A DNA stretch of 64,000 nt, from contig NC_011761.1 in NCBI RefSeq assembly GCF_000021485.1, positions 2,896,501-2,960,500 of the forward strand. The letters are read 5' to 3'. The notes under the pieces are model-generated. The model was not told the DNA's origin, made no database searches, and worked only from the letters and a program-made list of their open reading frames with translations. Source of the DNA: Acidithiobacillus ferrooxidans ATCC 23270 (GTDB lineage Bacteria > Pseudomonadota > Gammaproteobacteria > Acidithiobacillales > Acidithiobacillaceae). Every line of letters begins with the position of its first letter. Position 1 is the stretch's first letter. Shown here piece by piece: positions 54,816 through 63,488 of the stretch. The translations under genes were made by a program, and so were the position numbers.

Positions 54816-55553
54816 ATGACGGAAGGCGGTAAAATCCTGCTGGTCGACGACGACCCCCGACTGCGCACCATGCTGGTGCGCTACCTGGAAGGGCAGGGTT
54901 TCATCGTCCACGCCGCCGCCTCCGGTGTGCAGATGGATCGCCAGTTGGAGCGGGAATACTATGACCTGCTCCTGCTGGATGTCCTTATGCCCGGCGAAGA
55001 CGGCTTCAGCATCTGTCAGCGTCTGCGGGTGCAGGAACCACATTTGCCCATCATCATGCTGACTGCCCGGGGGGACTTGGCCGACCGGGTACAGGGCCTC
55101 GATGTGGGCGCCGATGACTATCTCTCCAAGCCCTTTGAGCCCCAGGAACTGGTTGCACGTATCCGCGCCGTGCTGCGCCGCAGTCAGGATCTGCGCAGCA
55201 GCGACCCAACCCCGGGCGCCATCATTTTCGGCCCCTTCCGCCTCGCTCTCGATAGTCGCAGTCTCTGGCGGAATGACGAGAAAATCTCCCTTACCGACAG
55301 CGAGTTTTCCATTCTGCACGCGCTGGCCAGTCATCCCTGGCAGCCGCTCTCGCGGGACCGCCTGCTGGCCATGACCCATGGCAATGAGGACGCCACACCC
55401 AGTTCACGGGGTATTGATGTGTTTATCTCGCGCTTGCGGCGCCTTGTTGAAGACGATCCCGGCGAACCACACTATATTCAGACCGTCTGGGGGCGGGGGT
55501 ATGTGCTGGTGCCCGATGGCGGAGATGCCACACCCAGGGAAGAAGGCACTTAA
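54816..55553 (+). CDS. OmpR-family response regulator
   Basis: Regulator of 245 residues. The receiver domain contains KILLVDDDPRLR, phospho-acceptor Asp in LLLLDVLMPGEDG, LTAR and the Lys of YLSKPFEPQEL. The C-terminal winged helix has LTDSEFSILHALASHP and the recognition region SRGIDVFISRLRRLVEDDPGEPHYIQTVWGRGYVLV. Closest in style to OmpR. Its ATG follows the Spy-like stop directly and the kinase gene begins 5 bases after its own end, so all three are one operon. Stimulus and targets are not known, though the Spy-like protein suggests envelope or metal stress. Confidence 0.93.
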   Translation: MTEGGKILLVDDDPRLRTMLVRYLEGQGFIVHAAASGVQMDRQLEREYYDLLLLDVLMPGEDGFSICQRLRVQEPHLPIIMLTARGDLADRVQGLDVGADDYLSKPFEPQELVARIRAVLRRSQDLRSSDPTPGAIIFGPFRLALDSRSLWRNDEKISLTDSEFSILHALASHPWQPLSRDRLLAMTHGNEDATPSSRGIDVFISRLRRLVEDDPGEPHYIQTVWGRGYVLVPDGGDATPREEGT

Positions 55554-55558
55554 CCCGG

Positions 55559-56821
55559 ATGAATAAATCGCACCTCTGGCCGGATACGCTGTTTACCCGG
55601 ATGTTTCTCATCATCGCCGGGCTACTGCTACTGAGTCAGCTTGCGGTGTACTGGTTTTTCAACATCTATCAGGCCAACCCGCAGGCCGAGCGTCTGGCGC
55701 AGAACTGGGCGCAAATTCTGACCCTGAGTGAAACCCTCACCCCAGCCCAGCGTCAGGAGACGGAGTCCGTGCTGCTGCACCAAGGCCTCCGCATCGTTCC
55801 TGCCGGTGCGGTGCGCGGCCACAATCCCCGTCTGCCGGTACTGGCCAACGCCCTGCAACTGCTGCACCACATGGGCTGGCCGCAGGCACAACTACGCGTG
55901 GACGGCCAACGCCGGATGCTCTGGTTGCAAACCCGGCCCGATGCAACCCTGGCGCTGGCCATGCCCATGCTCCATCCACCGGGGCTGCCGTTGCCCTGGT
56001 TCAAGCTGGCGGCGATTTTGCTGCTCTCCTGGCTGGGGGCGTATCTGGCGGTACGCCAGGTCACCCGGCCCCTCACCCGGCTCATGCAAGGGGTGGCACG
56101 TTTGCGCGGCGGCGATACCCCGGCGGATCTGCCCGAGGCGGGTCCGGCCGATCTGCGGCGCCTGGCCGAACGCTTCAACCAGACCCTGCGCGATTTGCAT
56201 CGTCTCTGGAAAGAGCGGGAGATGGTGCTGGTGGGGGTCTCGCATGATCTGCGCACACCGCTCACCCGGATGCGCCTGAGCGCCGAATTCCTGCCGGCCG
56301 AGGAGGAGGCCCGCAGCGAAATCATCGCGAACATTCAGGAGATGGACAAGGTCATCCACCAGTTTCTCGATTACGCGCGTAGCGGCGAACAGGAAGCGCT
56401 GGTGGCGACCGACCTGGGTCTCTGGCTGAAGGCGTTCATTCTACGCCAACCGGCTGGCGTGGTGTGGCACCCCCCTGCAATCGCGCTGCCGAAAATACCC
56501 ATACAGGAAGTGGGCCTGGCCCGTGCCCTGCAGAACCTCGTCGACAATGCACAGTCTCATGGTGGCGCTCCCATAGAGGTCAGCGCCGAACCCGCCGCAG
56601 ACGGCGTGCTGATCCGCGTCCGCGATCACGGGCCGGGCATTGCGGAGGCGGAGCTGGAAGCGGTGCGCGCCCCTTTTGCGCAAGCCGGTAAGGGCGGTGG
56701 GGTGGGGCTTGGACTGGCCATCGTCGAGCGGATCGTGGCCTATCACCATGGGCGCTTCGTTCTGGTCAACGCGCCCGGCGGTGGCCTGGAGGCGCGCATA
56801 GTCCTGCCTCCGGCGCCCTGA
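55559..56821 (+). CDS. EnvZ-type sensor histidine kinase
   Basis: Membrane kinase of 420 residues. TM1 is MFLIIAGLLLLSQLAVYWFF (residues about 13-32), a periplasmic sensor domain of about 100 residues follows, and TM2 lies around LAAILLLSWLGAYLAV. The HAMP linker begins RQVTRPLTRLMQGVARLRGGD. The phosphorylated His is in VGVSHDLRTPLTRMRLSAEF; N-box RALQNLVDNAQSHGG, G1 VRDHGPGI and G2 GGGVGLGLAIVERI complete the catalytic domain. Architecture and HDLRTPLTRMRL motif are those of EnvZ. Cognate of the adjacent regulator. Confidence 0.93.
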   Translation: MNKSHLWPDTLFTRMFLIIAGLLLLSQLAVYWFFNIYQANPQAERLAQNWAQILTLSETLTPAQRQETESVLLHQGLRIVPAGAVRGHNPRLPVLANALQLLHHMGWPQAQLRVDGQRRMLWLQTRPDATLALAMPMLHPPGLPLPWFKLAAILLLSWLGAYLAVRQVTRPLTRLMQGVARLRGGDTPADLPEAGPADLRRLAERFNQTLRDLHRLWKEREMVLVGVSHDLRTPLTRMRLSAEFLPAEEEARSEIIANIQEMDKVIHQFLDYARSGEQEALVATDLGLWLKAFILRQPAGVVWHPPAIALPKIPIQEVGLARALQNLVDNAQSHGGAPIEVSAEPAADGVLIRVRDHGPGIAEAELEAVRAPFAQAGKGGGVGLGLAIVERIVAYHHGRFVLVNAPGGGLEARIVLPPAP

Positions 56822-56832
56822 GGCCGGGCGCA

Positions 56833-57159
56833 TCAGGGCTGTTTGGGCGCCGCCGGCGGGCAAAGTTTTCGGAGGTGCGCCACCTCGGAAGGGCTGAGAT
56901 CGTGCCATGCGATATTGCCGCACCTGCCGCTGAGTGGGCCTTCCAGTGTGCCCTCCTGCGAAACCGCTCCGCCCACCGGAAAATTGGCCACGGATTGCGT
57001 CGATATGGCGGGTCCTACGGTCTGCGTCGCCCCCGTCGTCTGCACAGGCGCTCCGGTCTGCTGATTCTGCCACCAGAAGAACAGCACCACCGCGAGGATC
57101 AGCACCAACAACAGCACGACCAGCCAGCGCCAGCCATGCGTCTTTTCCGCTTCGTCCAT
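56833..57159 (-). CDS. Small membrane-anchored hypothetical protein
   Basis: Protein of 108 residues. One N-terminal membrane helix (WRWLVVLLLVLILAVVLFFWW, read as about residues 10-30) anchors a short periplasmic part with Thr/Val-rich linker. The C-terminal segment SGRCGNIAWHDLSPSEVAHLRKLCPP carries two cysteines that may form a disulfide. ATG at 57159 is preceded by GGGAG. Family not recognised. It is convergent with the kinase gene and divergent from argH. Confidence 0.65.
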   Translation of the reverse strand: MDEAEKTHGWRWLVVLLLVLILAVVLFFWWQNQQTGAPVQTTGATQTVGPAISTQSVANFPVGGAVSQEGTLEGPLSGRCGNIAWHDLSPSEVAHLRKLCPPAAPKQP

Positions 57160-57302
57160 GCATTGCACTCCCACGTGTCGGCTCCATGAAGACTTTAGCA
57201 AGAGCGGGGGAGGAATGCCAAAGGGCCGCCGCCCCGACCGGGAATACTGGCGAACGACACCCCCTTTTCGCTATAGTCGCGGGCAGGACAGGAGGTGTGG
57301 GC

Positions 57303-58691
57303 ATGAGTGAAAAAATGTGGGGTGGGCGCTTCGCGGCGGGCACCGACCGTCTGGTCGAGGCCTTTACGGCATCCATCCAGGTGGACCGTCGTCTGTACGC
57401 GGAGGACATCCGTGGTTCCATGGCTCATGCCCGCATGCTGGGCCGGGTGGGCGTGCTGACGGAAGCGGAGGTGGAGGCCATCGTCACCGGGCTGGCGCAG
57501 GTGCGGCAGGAGATCGTCGAAGACCGGCTGCCTTTTGTGGATGCCCTGGAAGACATCCACATGCACGTCGAGTCGCGCCTCACCGAAATCATCGGCGACG
57601 TCGGCAAGAAGCTCCACACCGGCCGTTCCCGCAACGATCAGGTGGCCACCGACCTGCGCCTTTATACCCGCGGCGGCCTGGATGACCTCGTCCGGGGGCT
57701 GCAGCACCTGCAAAACGTCTTCATCGACCTCGCCGAGCGGGAGGTGGAGACCATCCTCCCGGGTCTGACCCACATGCAGGTGGCCCAACCGATCAGCTTT
57801 GGTCACCATTGTATGGCCTACGTGGAGATGTTCCACCGCGATACCCAGCGTCTGCTCGATGCACGACGGCGGGTGAACGTGCTGCCCCTGGGCGCGGCGG
57901 CGCTGGCGGGGACGACCTTTCCCATCGACCGCTGGGACGTGGCGCGTCAGCTCGGCTTTGAGGCCGTCGCCGAAAACAGCCTCGATGCCGTCTCCGACCG
58001 CGACTTTGTGATGGAAGTGTTATCGGATCTGGCCATCCTCGCCGTCCACCTCTCGCGGCTGTCGGAAGAGTTGATCCTGTGGATGTCGGCCCCCTTCGGC
58101 TTCATCGACCTGCCCGACGGCTTCTGTACCGGCTCCAGCATCATGCCACAAAAGAAAAACCCGGATGTCGCGGAAATCATTCGTGGCAAGAGTGGGCGGG
58201 TGATCGGCGATCTTGTCGCTATCCTCGTTCTCATGAAGGGCCAGCCCCTCGCCTACAACCGCGACAATCAGGAAGACAAGGAAACCCTTTTCGACGCCCT
58301 TGACCAGATGCGCGCCAGCGTGGAGATCATGGGCCGGATGCTGCCGGGCCTGCAGACCCGTCCCGACGTCATGCGCGCGCAGGCGGAACGCGGCTTTGCC
58401 ACCGCCACCGATCTGGCCGATTATCTGGTGCGCAAGGGACTGCCTTTCCGTGATGCCCACGCCGTGGTGGGCCGTGCCGTGCGCCTGGCCCAGGAACGCC
58501 ACATCGGCCTGGAGGCCCTGCCGCTGGCGGATTTGCAGGCGCTGTCACCGCTCATCGACGGGGAGGTCTATGCGGTGCTGGTGCTGGAAGGCTCCCTGGC
58601 GGCGCGGGATCACTTGGGCGGTACGGCACCCCGGCAGGTGCAGGCCGCCATCCAGCGCGCCCGAGAGCGCCTGCAGCGGGAGGCCCTGTGA
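57303..58691 (+). CDS. argH: Argininosuccinate lyase
   Basis: Fumarase-superfamily enzyme of 462 residues for the last step of arginine synthesis. It starts MSEKMWGGRFAAGTDRLVEAF, with AGGAGGTG upstream. Signature blocks are IHMHVESRLTEIIGDVGKKLHTGRSRNDQVATD, GLTHMQVAQPISFGHH and GSSIMPQKKNPDVAEIIRGK (the flexible catalytic loop), given here as separate stretches. The frame stays open far upstream but the family start is unambiguous. Its TGA overlaps the GTG of the next gene. Confidence 0.97.
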   Translation: MSEKMWGGRFAAGTDRLVEAFTASIQVDRRLYAEDIRGSMAHARMLGRVGVLTEAEVEAIVTGLAQVRQEIVEDRLPFVDALEDIHMHVESRLTEIIGDVGKKLHTGRSRNDQVATDLRLYTRGGLDDLVRGLQHLQNVFIDLAEREVETILPGLTHMQVAQPISFGHHCMAYVEMFHRDTQRLLDARRRVNVLPLGAAALAGTTFPIDRWDVARQLGFEAVAENSLDAVSDRDFVMEVLSDLAILAVHLSRLSEELILWMSAPFGFIDLPDGFCTGSSIMPQKKNPDVAEIIRGKSGRVIGDLVAILVLMKGQPLAYNRDNQEDKETLFDALDQMRASVEIMGRMLPGLQTRPDVMRAQAERGFATATDLADYLVRKGLPFRDAHAVVGRAVRLAQERHIGLEALPLADLQALSPLIDGEVYAVLVLEGSLAARDHLGGTAPRQVQAAIQRARERLQREAL

Positions 58692-58873
58692 ATCGCATTC
58701 GCGCCCTCTTTCTCCTCCTGCTGCTAGGCCTCGCCCTGGGCGGTTGCGGCCGTAAAACGGCCCTGACCCTGCCGCCCGCCCACAGCGTTACCCCCGCCGC
58801 ACCGGCGGCCCCCGGCCAGAACCCCGCATCCGCCGGGCCCACGGCGCCTGTTCAGAGCCCTGCCGCCCCATGA
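58688..58873 (+). CDS. lptM: LptM/YifL-type small lipoprotein
   Basis: Lipoprotein of 61 residues. The signal LFLLLLLGLALGGCGRKTALTLPP has lipidation at Cys20 followed by GRKTALTLP, the defining stretch of LptM (CGxKGPLxLP), which helps the LPS translocon LptDE mature. The remainder is a Pro/Ala-rich tail. The GTG start overlaps argH and the TGA overlaps lysA (ATGA). Position just before lysA is the standard genomic context of this family. Confidence 0.85.
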   Translation: MNRIRALFLLLLLGLALGGCGRKTALTLPPAHSVTPAAPAAPGQNPASAGPTAPVQSPAAP

Positions 58874-60129
58874 ATACCTTCCACTACCGCGACCACGCCC
58901 TGTACGGCGAAGACCTCCCCTTGCAGGAAATAGCGGCGCATTACGGCACGCCCTGCTACGTCTATTCCGAAGCGGCGCTGCGTGAACGCTATCACTCCTT
59001 CAGCGCCGCCCTCGGTGACAACACCCGGGTCTGTTATGCGGTCAAGGCCAACAGCAATCTCGGTATCCTGCGGATTTTTGCGGAGATGGGCGCGGGCTTC
59101 GATATCGTCTCCGGCGGTGAGCTGGAGCGGGTGCTGCGGGCGGGCGGCGATGCCGGCACCATCGTTTTTTCCGGTGTCGGCAAATCCAGCGTCGAAATCC
59201 GCGCCGCCCTCGGTGCCGGTATCTTCTGCCTCAATGTCGAGTCCGCCGCCGAACTCTGGCGCATTGCGGACATTGCTGCCGACATGGGCAAACGTGCGCC
59301 CGTCGCCCTGCGGGTCAACCCCGACGTGGACCCCGGCACCCATCGCTACATCGCCACGGGGCTGAAAGAGAGCAAGTTCGGCATCCCCATGGATCAGGCC
59401 CGCCACCTCTACCTGCAAGCCGCGCAGCACCCGGCGCTGGAGCTGAAGGGTATTGCCTGCCATATCGGCTCCCAGTTGCTGGACCTGACGCCCCTGGGCG
59501 AGGCCGCAGGGCGGGTGCGCGCGCTGTATGACGAGCTGGCGGCCCATGGGATTGCCCTCCAGCATCTGGATCTGGGCGGCGGTGTGGGCATTCGCTACCA
59601 CGACGAAATCCCGCCCAGCCCCGCCGACTACGCCTGGACGCTGGATCAGGCTTTGCAAGGCGTAGCGGTACGGCGGGTAGTGGAACTGGGCCGGGCGCTG
59701 GCGGGCAACGCCGGCGTGCTGCTGACCAAGGTGGAATACCTCAAGGACAACGGCGGCAAGCAGTTCTGCGTGGTGGATGCGGCCATGAATGACCTGTTGC
59801 GTCCCGCGCTGTACGGTGCCTGGCACGACATCCTGCCCCTGCACCAAAGTGTCGGAACAGGACCAGCCATGGATGTCGTCGGCCCGGTCTGTGAAAGTGG
59901 CGACTTCCTCGCCAGAGATCGTCCGCTAGCGGCCAAAGCCGGTGACCTGCTCGCCGTCATGAGCGCCGGGGCCTACGGTTTCGCCATGAGCAGCAACTAC
60001 AACAGCCGCCCCCGTCCTCCTGAAGTGCTCATCAGCGGCCACCAGCACCGCCTCATTCGCCGCCGCGAGACCCTCGCCGATCAGTTGTCGCTGGAAGAAA
60101 ACCCGCCCTCCAGGAAGTCTCCCTTATAA
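58870..60129 (+). CDS. lysA: Diaminopimelate decarboxylase
   Basis: PLP-dependent enzyme of 419 residues forming lysine from meso-diaminopimelate. The cofactor lysine is in VCYAVKANSNLGIL, the PLP phosphate-binding glycines in LDLGGGVGIRYHDE, and the second active-site block PVCESGDFLARDR carries the Cys/Glu pair from the neighbouring subunit. KESKFGIPMDQA and GAYGFAMSSNYNSRPRPPEVL are also characteristic. It is coupled to lptM by an ATGA overlap and ends the argH-lptM-lysA group. Confidence 0.96.
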   Translation: MNTFHYRDHALYGEDLPLQEIAAHYGTPCYVYSEAALRERYHSFSAALGDNTRVCYAVKANSNLGILRIFAEMGAGFDIVSGGELERVLRAGGDAGTIVFSGVGKSSVEIRAALGAGIFCLNVESAAELWRIADIAADMGKRAPVALRVNPDVDPGTHRYIATGLKESKFGIPMDQARHLYLQAAQHPALELKGIACHIGSQLLDLTPLGEAAGRVRALYDELAAHGIALQHLDLGGGVGIRYHDEIPPSPADYAWTLDQALQGVAVRRVVELGRALAGNAGVLLTKVEYLKDNGGKQFCVVDAAMNDLLRPALYGAWHDILPLHQSVGTGPAMDVVGPVCESGDFLARDRPLAAKAGDLLAVMSAGAYGFAMSSNYNSRPRPPEVLISGHQHRLIRRRETLADQLSLEENPPSRKSPL

Positions 60130-60270
60130 GGATCGCCAGTCAACGGATCCGTCGCCACCACCGACTATCTGCTATTCTTAGGCGGTAATGGGATATTTCT
60201 GTGGGCTTGGCCGTATCAGAGACCATCGCAGCACCCGGCCAATCGCCCGCACACCTGTGAGGAGGCCACC

Positions 60271-60822
60271 ATGGCAGAGATGAAGGTATTTAGCACCGGC
60301 ATCGATCCCGACGACTGGATCGCCAGACGTTTCACCCAAACCGGCGACGGGCGCACCCCGCCCATCTTCTGGCAGCATCTGCCAACCGACACCAAGAGCC
60401 TGATCCTGCTCATGGAACATCGTGAGGCGGAACCGGGGCGCAAGGTCCAGTGGCTGATCTACGACCTGCCGCCCGCTGCGGAAGGCATCCACGAAGATGG
60501 CCCGTTGCCCGATGGCGCCAGGCTGGGGCGCAATGACTTCGGGACCATGGCCTACCGCCCGCCGGAGGCAGGTGCCGACCATCAGCTTCAACACTACGAC
60601 TTTATCCTGATAGCGACCGACCTGCCCACCCTCGGGCTCGCCGAAGGCGCCAACTGGGAATCGGTGAAGGGAAGGCTGCGCAAGGGAGGTCAGGACAGCG
60701 ACCAACTCGGACCACCCCCCGCCGCGGACCCCCGCGCCCGTGAATTCCATCCGCTCGGTCACATCCTTGACCATGCGGAGTTTTCTGGGCATTTCGCGCT
60801 GGATACGGACAAGCACGTTTGA
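60271..60822 (+). CDS. YbhB/YbcL-type PEBP family protein
   Basis: Protein of 183 residues similar to phosphatidylethanolamine-binding/Raf kinase inhibitor-like proteins. The order fits: DDWIARRFTQTGDGRTPPIFWQHLPTDTKSLILLMEH (start of the ligand pocket), then WLIYDLPPAAEGI, GRNDFGTMAYRPPE and HHYDF-like LQHYDFILIATDLPTLGLAEGA. These proteins bind small anionic or lipid ligands; no physiological role is established. The ATG at 60271 follows GAGGAGG. It lies between lysA and the hydrogenase genes and ends 31 bases before the maturation protease. Confidence 0.82.
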   Translation: MAEMKVFSTGIDPDDWIARRFTQTGDGRTPPIFWQHLPTDTKSLILLMEHREAEPGRKVQWLIYDLPPAAEGIHEDGPLPDGARLGRNDFGTMAYRPPEAGADHQLQHYDFILIATDLPTLGLAEGANWESVKGRLRKGGQDSDQLGPPPAADPRAREFHPLGHILDHAEFSGHFALDTDKHV

Positions 60823-60853
60823 ACGATTTTGCTCCGCCCACTACGGGGAAACG

Positions 60854-61330
60854 ATGGGAAGCATACTGGTTCTGGGGCTGGGCAATGTCCTGCAAGGAGA
60901 CGATGGGGTGGGTGTGCACATCGTCCGCTGGCTCGCCGGACAGGCACCCATGACCGGCGTCACGATCCTGGATGGGGGCACGATCGGCGCGTCGCTGCTG
61001 GTTGAACTGGAGGGAGTGGATGCTTTGCTGGTGGCGGATGCCGTGGAATCGGGACGAGAGGCGGGGCAAGTAACCCTCTTCCAGGGAGAAGCGATGGACC
61101 GGCTCCTGACCCGTCCCAGGGCCGGCAGCGTTCACGAAGCGGGTCTGGCCGAATTGCTGGACATGGCGCGTCTGCTGGGTTGTCTTCCGGCCCGACGGGC
61201 CTTGCTCGGCATTCAGCCCCAGACCATCGCCTGGGGCGACGCCCTGAGTCCGCCGCTGGCCCGGTCCCTGCCCGAAGCAGGGTATCGCGCGCGAGCGCTC
61301 CTGGAGGAATGGCGACGTGAAGATGCTTGA
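60854..61330 (+). CDS. [NiFe]-hydrogenase maturation endopeptidase
   Basis: HyaD/HoxM-type protease of 158 residues that removes the C-terminal peptide of the large subunit after nickel insertion. ILVLGLGNVLQGDDGVGVHIVRW holds the first Ni ligand (Glu/Asp position in QGDDG), LLVADAVESGREAG the second Asp and AGSVHEAGLAELLDMA the His. The frame extends upstream into the PEBP gene; the ATG at 60854 is chosen for homology and GGGGAA. It overlaps the next gene by 14 bases. It implies a large subunit downstream, beyond this window. Confidence 0.92.
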   Translation: MGSILVLGLGNVLQGDDGVGVHIVRWLAGQAPMTGVTILDGGTIGASLLVELEGVDALLVADAVESGREAGQVTLFQGEAMDRLLTRPRAGSVHEAGLAELLDMARLLGCLPARRALLGIQPQTIAWGDALSPPLARSLPEAGYRARALLEEWRREDA

Positions 61331-61733
61331 TATCATTCCCATCCATCCTGCCCCCAGCCCCGCCGCCAACGCGCCGGCCTTGCTGCAGGAGATCGCCGCG
61401 GCCCTGGACGTCTTGCTCCTCTCGGGGCGGCGGCACTGCATCGACCTTGGCTCCTTGCCCCTTTCCCCCGCCGACCGGGATCTGCTCAGAGAGACCTTGG
61501 GGACGGGAGAGATCCGCATGGAACTGGAAGCCTTGGGAAACTCCCGCATCGAGGAAACCGGGGTGCCGGGTGTGTGGTGGGTGCGCCATTCCAGCGAGGA
61601 CGGGATCCTGCTGACGGAGTCGCTGGAGGTATGCCACGTGCCGGAGATCGTTCCGGCCGATACCACAGACATCGCCATTGGGCTGCGACGGTTGCGGCAA
61701 CGCATCGCCGTTCCCGAATCAGGAGGACACTGA
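61317..61733 (+). CDS. HupH/HyaF-like hydrogenase expression protein
   Basis: Protein of 138 residues similar to the C-terminal domain of HupH/HyaF, which assist assembly of the small subunit Fe-S clusters or expression of uptake hydrogenases. Recognisable are CIDLGSLPLSPADRDLLRETLGTGE, IRMELEALGNSRIEETGVPGVWWVRH and LEVCHVPEIVPAD. It is only about half the length of full HupH, lacking the N-terminal domain. A GTG at 61317 behind GGAGG is used; an ATG two codons later is also possible. Its stop overlaps the small-subunit ATG. Confidence 0.82.
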   Translation: MKMLDIIPIHPAPSPAANAPALLQEIAAALDVLLLSGRRHCIDLGSLPLSPADRDLLRETLGTGEIRMELEALGNSRIEETGVPGVWWVRHSSEDGILLTESLEVCHVPEIVPADTTDIAIGLRRLRQRIAVPESGGH

Positions 61734-62833
61734 TGGACGAGACCATCCTCGACGCATTCCGGCAAAACGGCCTGAGCCGCCGCGCCTTCCTGAAGTTCTG
61801 CGCCGCCACCGCCTCCCTGCTGACCCTGCCCCCTGCCGCCGCCGCGGCCATGGCGGAAAAGCTGGCGGGCACTCTCCGCCCCACGGTGATCTACCTCTCC
61901 TATCAGGAATGCACCGGCTGTCTGGAATCCATGACCCGCTCCTTCTCGCCCACCATCGAGCACCTCATGTTCAACAACATCTCCCTGGCCTTCAACGACA
62001 CCCTTCAGGCCGCCGCCGGGGAGGCCGCCGAGGCGGCCCGGAAGGAGGCCATGCGCAAGGCCTGGGGCAAGTACATCCTCATCGTGGACGGGGCCGTGCC
62101 CATGGGAGCGGGCGGCGCCTACTGCGTGGCCGCGGGCCAAAGCGCCGTCGACGACCTGCGCCATGCCGCCCAGGGGGCGGCGGCCATCATCGCCGTGGGG
62201 ACTTGCGCCGCCTTCGGCGGCGTGCCCTACGCGGCGCCCAATCCAACCGGCGCGGTGCCGGTTTCCGAGGTCATCCGCGACCGCCCCATCATCAACGTCT
62301 CTGGCTGTCCGCCCATTCCCGAGGTCATGACCGGGGTCGTCGTCTATTACCTGAGCTTCGGGATGCCCGCCCTGGACCGCCAGGGGCGGCCGTTGACGTT
62401 TTACGGCAACAGCATCCACGACCGCTGTTACCGTCGGCCTTTCTATGATGAAGGTCGTTTCGCCCACACCTTCGACGACGAGGGGGCGCGCAACGGCTGG
62501 TGCCTCTATGAGCTGGGCTGCAAAGGGCCGGTGACCTACAACGCCTGCGCCACCCTGAAATGGAACCAGGGGACCAGCTTTCCCATCCAGTCCGGCCACG
62601 GCTGCCTGGGCTGCTCCGAGCCGGACTTTTGGGACAAGGGCGGATTTTACCGGCCTCTGCCCGCAGCCACCGGCCACTGGCCGCGCGGAGAGGTTTTGGG
62701 CGGTGCGGCGCTAGGGGGAGCGGTGGTCGGGGTGGGAGCGGCGGCGCTCGCCCGCTCCCGTCAGCACGCGGTCGCGAAAAGCGCCAAAGAGGCAAGCAGC
62801 CCGCCCCCAAGGGAGGATTCCCATGAGCACTGA
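61733..62833 (+). CDS. hynS: [NiFe]-hydrogenase small subunit, Isp-associated type (HynS)
   Basis: Electron-transferring subunit of 366 residues. The Tat signal SRRAFLKF (twin Arg at residues 16-17) is followed by a hydrophobic stretch. Fe-S ligands: proximal cluster ECTGC (59-63), GTCAAFGG and SGCPPIPE; medial and distal ligands in HDRCYRRPF, WCLYELGCKGPVTYNAC and GCLGCSEPDFW. A C-terminal hydrophobic segment (GGAALGGAVVGVGAAALA) anchors the enzyme facing the periplasm. The order small subunit, isp1, isp2 is that of group 1e hydrogenases known from A. ferrooxidans and purple sulfur bacteria. It oxidises H2 and feeds electrons to Isp1/Isp2. Confidence 0.94.
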   Translation: MDETILDAFRQNGLSRRAFLKFCAATASLLTLPPAAAAAMAEKLAGTLRPTVIYLSYQECTGCLESMTRSFSPTIEHLMFNNISLAFNDTLQAAAGEAAEAARKEAMRKAWGKYILIVDGAVPMGAGGAYCVAAGQSAVDDLRHAAQGAAAIIAVGTCAAFGGVPYAAPNPTGAVPVSEVIRDRPIINVSGCPPIPEVMTGVVVYYLSFGMPALDRQGRPLTFYGNSIHDRCYRRPFYDEGRFAHTFDDEGARNGWCLYELGCKGPVTYNACATLKWNQGTSFPIQSGHGCLGCSEPDFWDKGGFYRPLPAATGHWPRGEVLGGAALGGAVVGVGAAALARSRQHAVAKSAKEASSPPPREDSHEH

Positions 62834-63488
62834 GACAGACCTGCTGGATTTCGCTCGCGGCCCCGCCCTGGAGGCGGCGCTGATCATCCTGGTCTTCGGC
62901 ATGTTCTGGCGGCTCGTCGGGGTACTGGCCCTGCGCCGGACCCGCGATCTTTCGGAACCCCGGGTGCGCCATGCCTGGCTGGGGGGCGTCAGGACCATTT
63001 TCACCCGCATGTGGCCGCGCCGGGAGTTCCGGCCCCGCATCCTGCACTGGGAGATGGTGAGCTATGTCTTCCACGTCGGCTTGGCGGTGGTGATCCTGGG
63101 GCTGCTGCCCCACATCCTTCTCATCCGCGACATCACGGGTCTGTCCTGGCCGGGTTTGCCGACGGGGGTGATTACCTTCGCCGCAGGTGTCGCCCTGGTC
63201 AGCCTCCTCGCCCTCCTCGCCCATCGCGCCACCCACCCGGTGCTGCGCCGGATCTCCAATTTCGATGACTATTTCAGTTGGCTGCTGGTCTTTACGCCGC
63301 TGCTCACGGGACTCATGGCCTATTACCATCTGGGTGGTCGTTACGAAGACCTGCTGGCCCTGCACATGCTGAGCGCGGAACTCCTGCTGGCGTGGTTGCC
63401 CTTCAGCAAGCTCGCCCATACGGTGCTCTTTGCCTTCTCCCGCGGCGTCACCGGAACGATCTACAGCCGCCGGGGGGCACGGACATGA
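62823..63488 (+). CDS. isp1: Isp1, cytochrome b-type membrane subunit of the hydrogenase
   Basis: Integral membrane protein of 221 residues with about five helices, similar to NarI/HdrE-like cytochrome b subunits. Candidate haem ligands are His in HWEMVSYVFHVGLAVVI and in GLMAYYHLGGRYEDLLALHMLSAELLLAW (given as two helices). It should move electrons between the periplasmic small subunit and the cytoplasmic Isp2. Its start overlaps the end of hynS by 11 bases and its TGA overlaps the isp2 ATG, so stoichiometric translation is likely. Confidence 0.92.
   Translation: MSTETDLLDFARGPALEAALIILVFGMFWRLVGVLALRRTRDLSEPRVRHAWLGGVRTIFTRMWPRREFRPRILHWEMVSYVFHVGLAVVILGLLPHILLIRDITGLSWPGLPTGVITFAAGVALVSLLALLAHRATHPVLRRISNFDDYFSWLLVFTPLLTGLMAYYHLGGRYEDLLALHMLSAELLLAWLPFSKLAHTVLFAFSRGVTGTIYSRRGART

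Noticed and set aside
60602-62677. A 691-codon open frame opposite the PEBP and hydrogenase genes
   Set aside because: It crosses several firmly identified plus-strand genes and has low-complexity composition.
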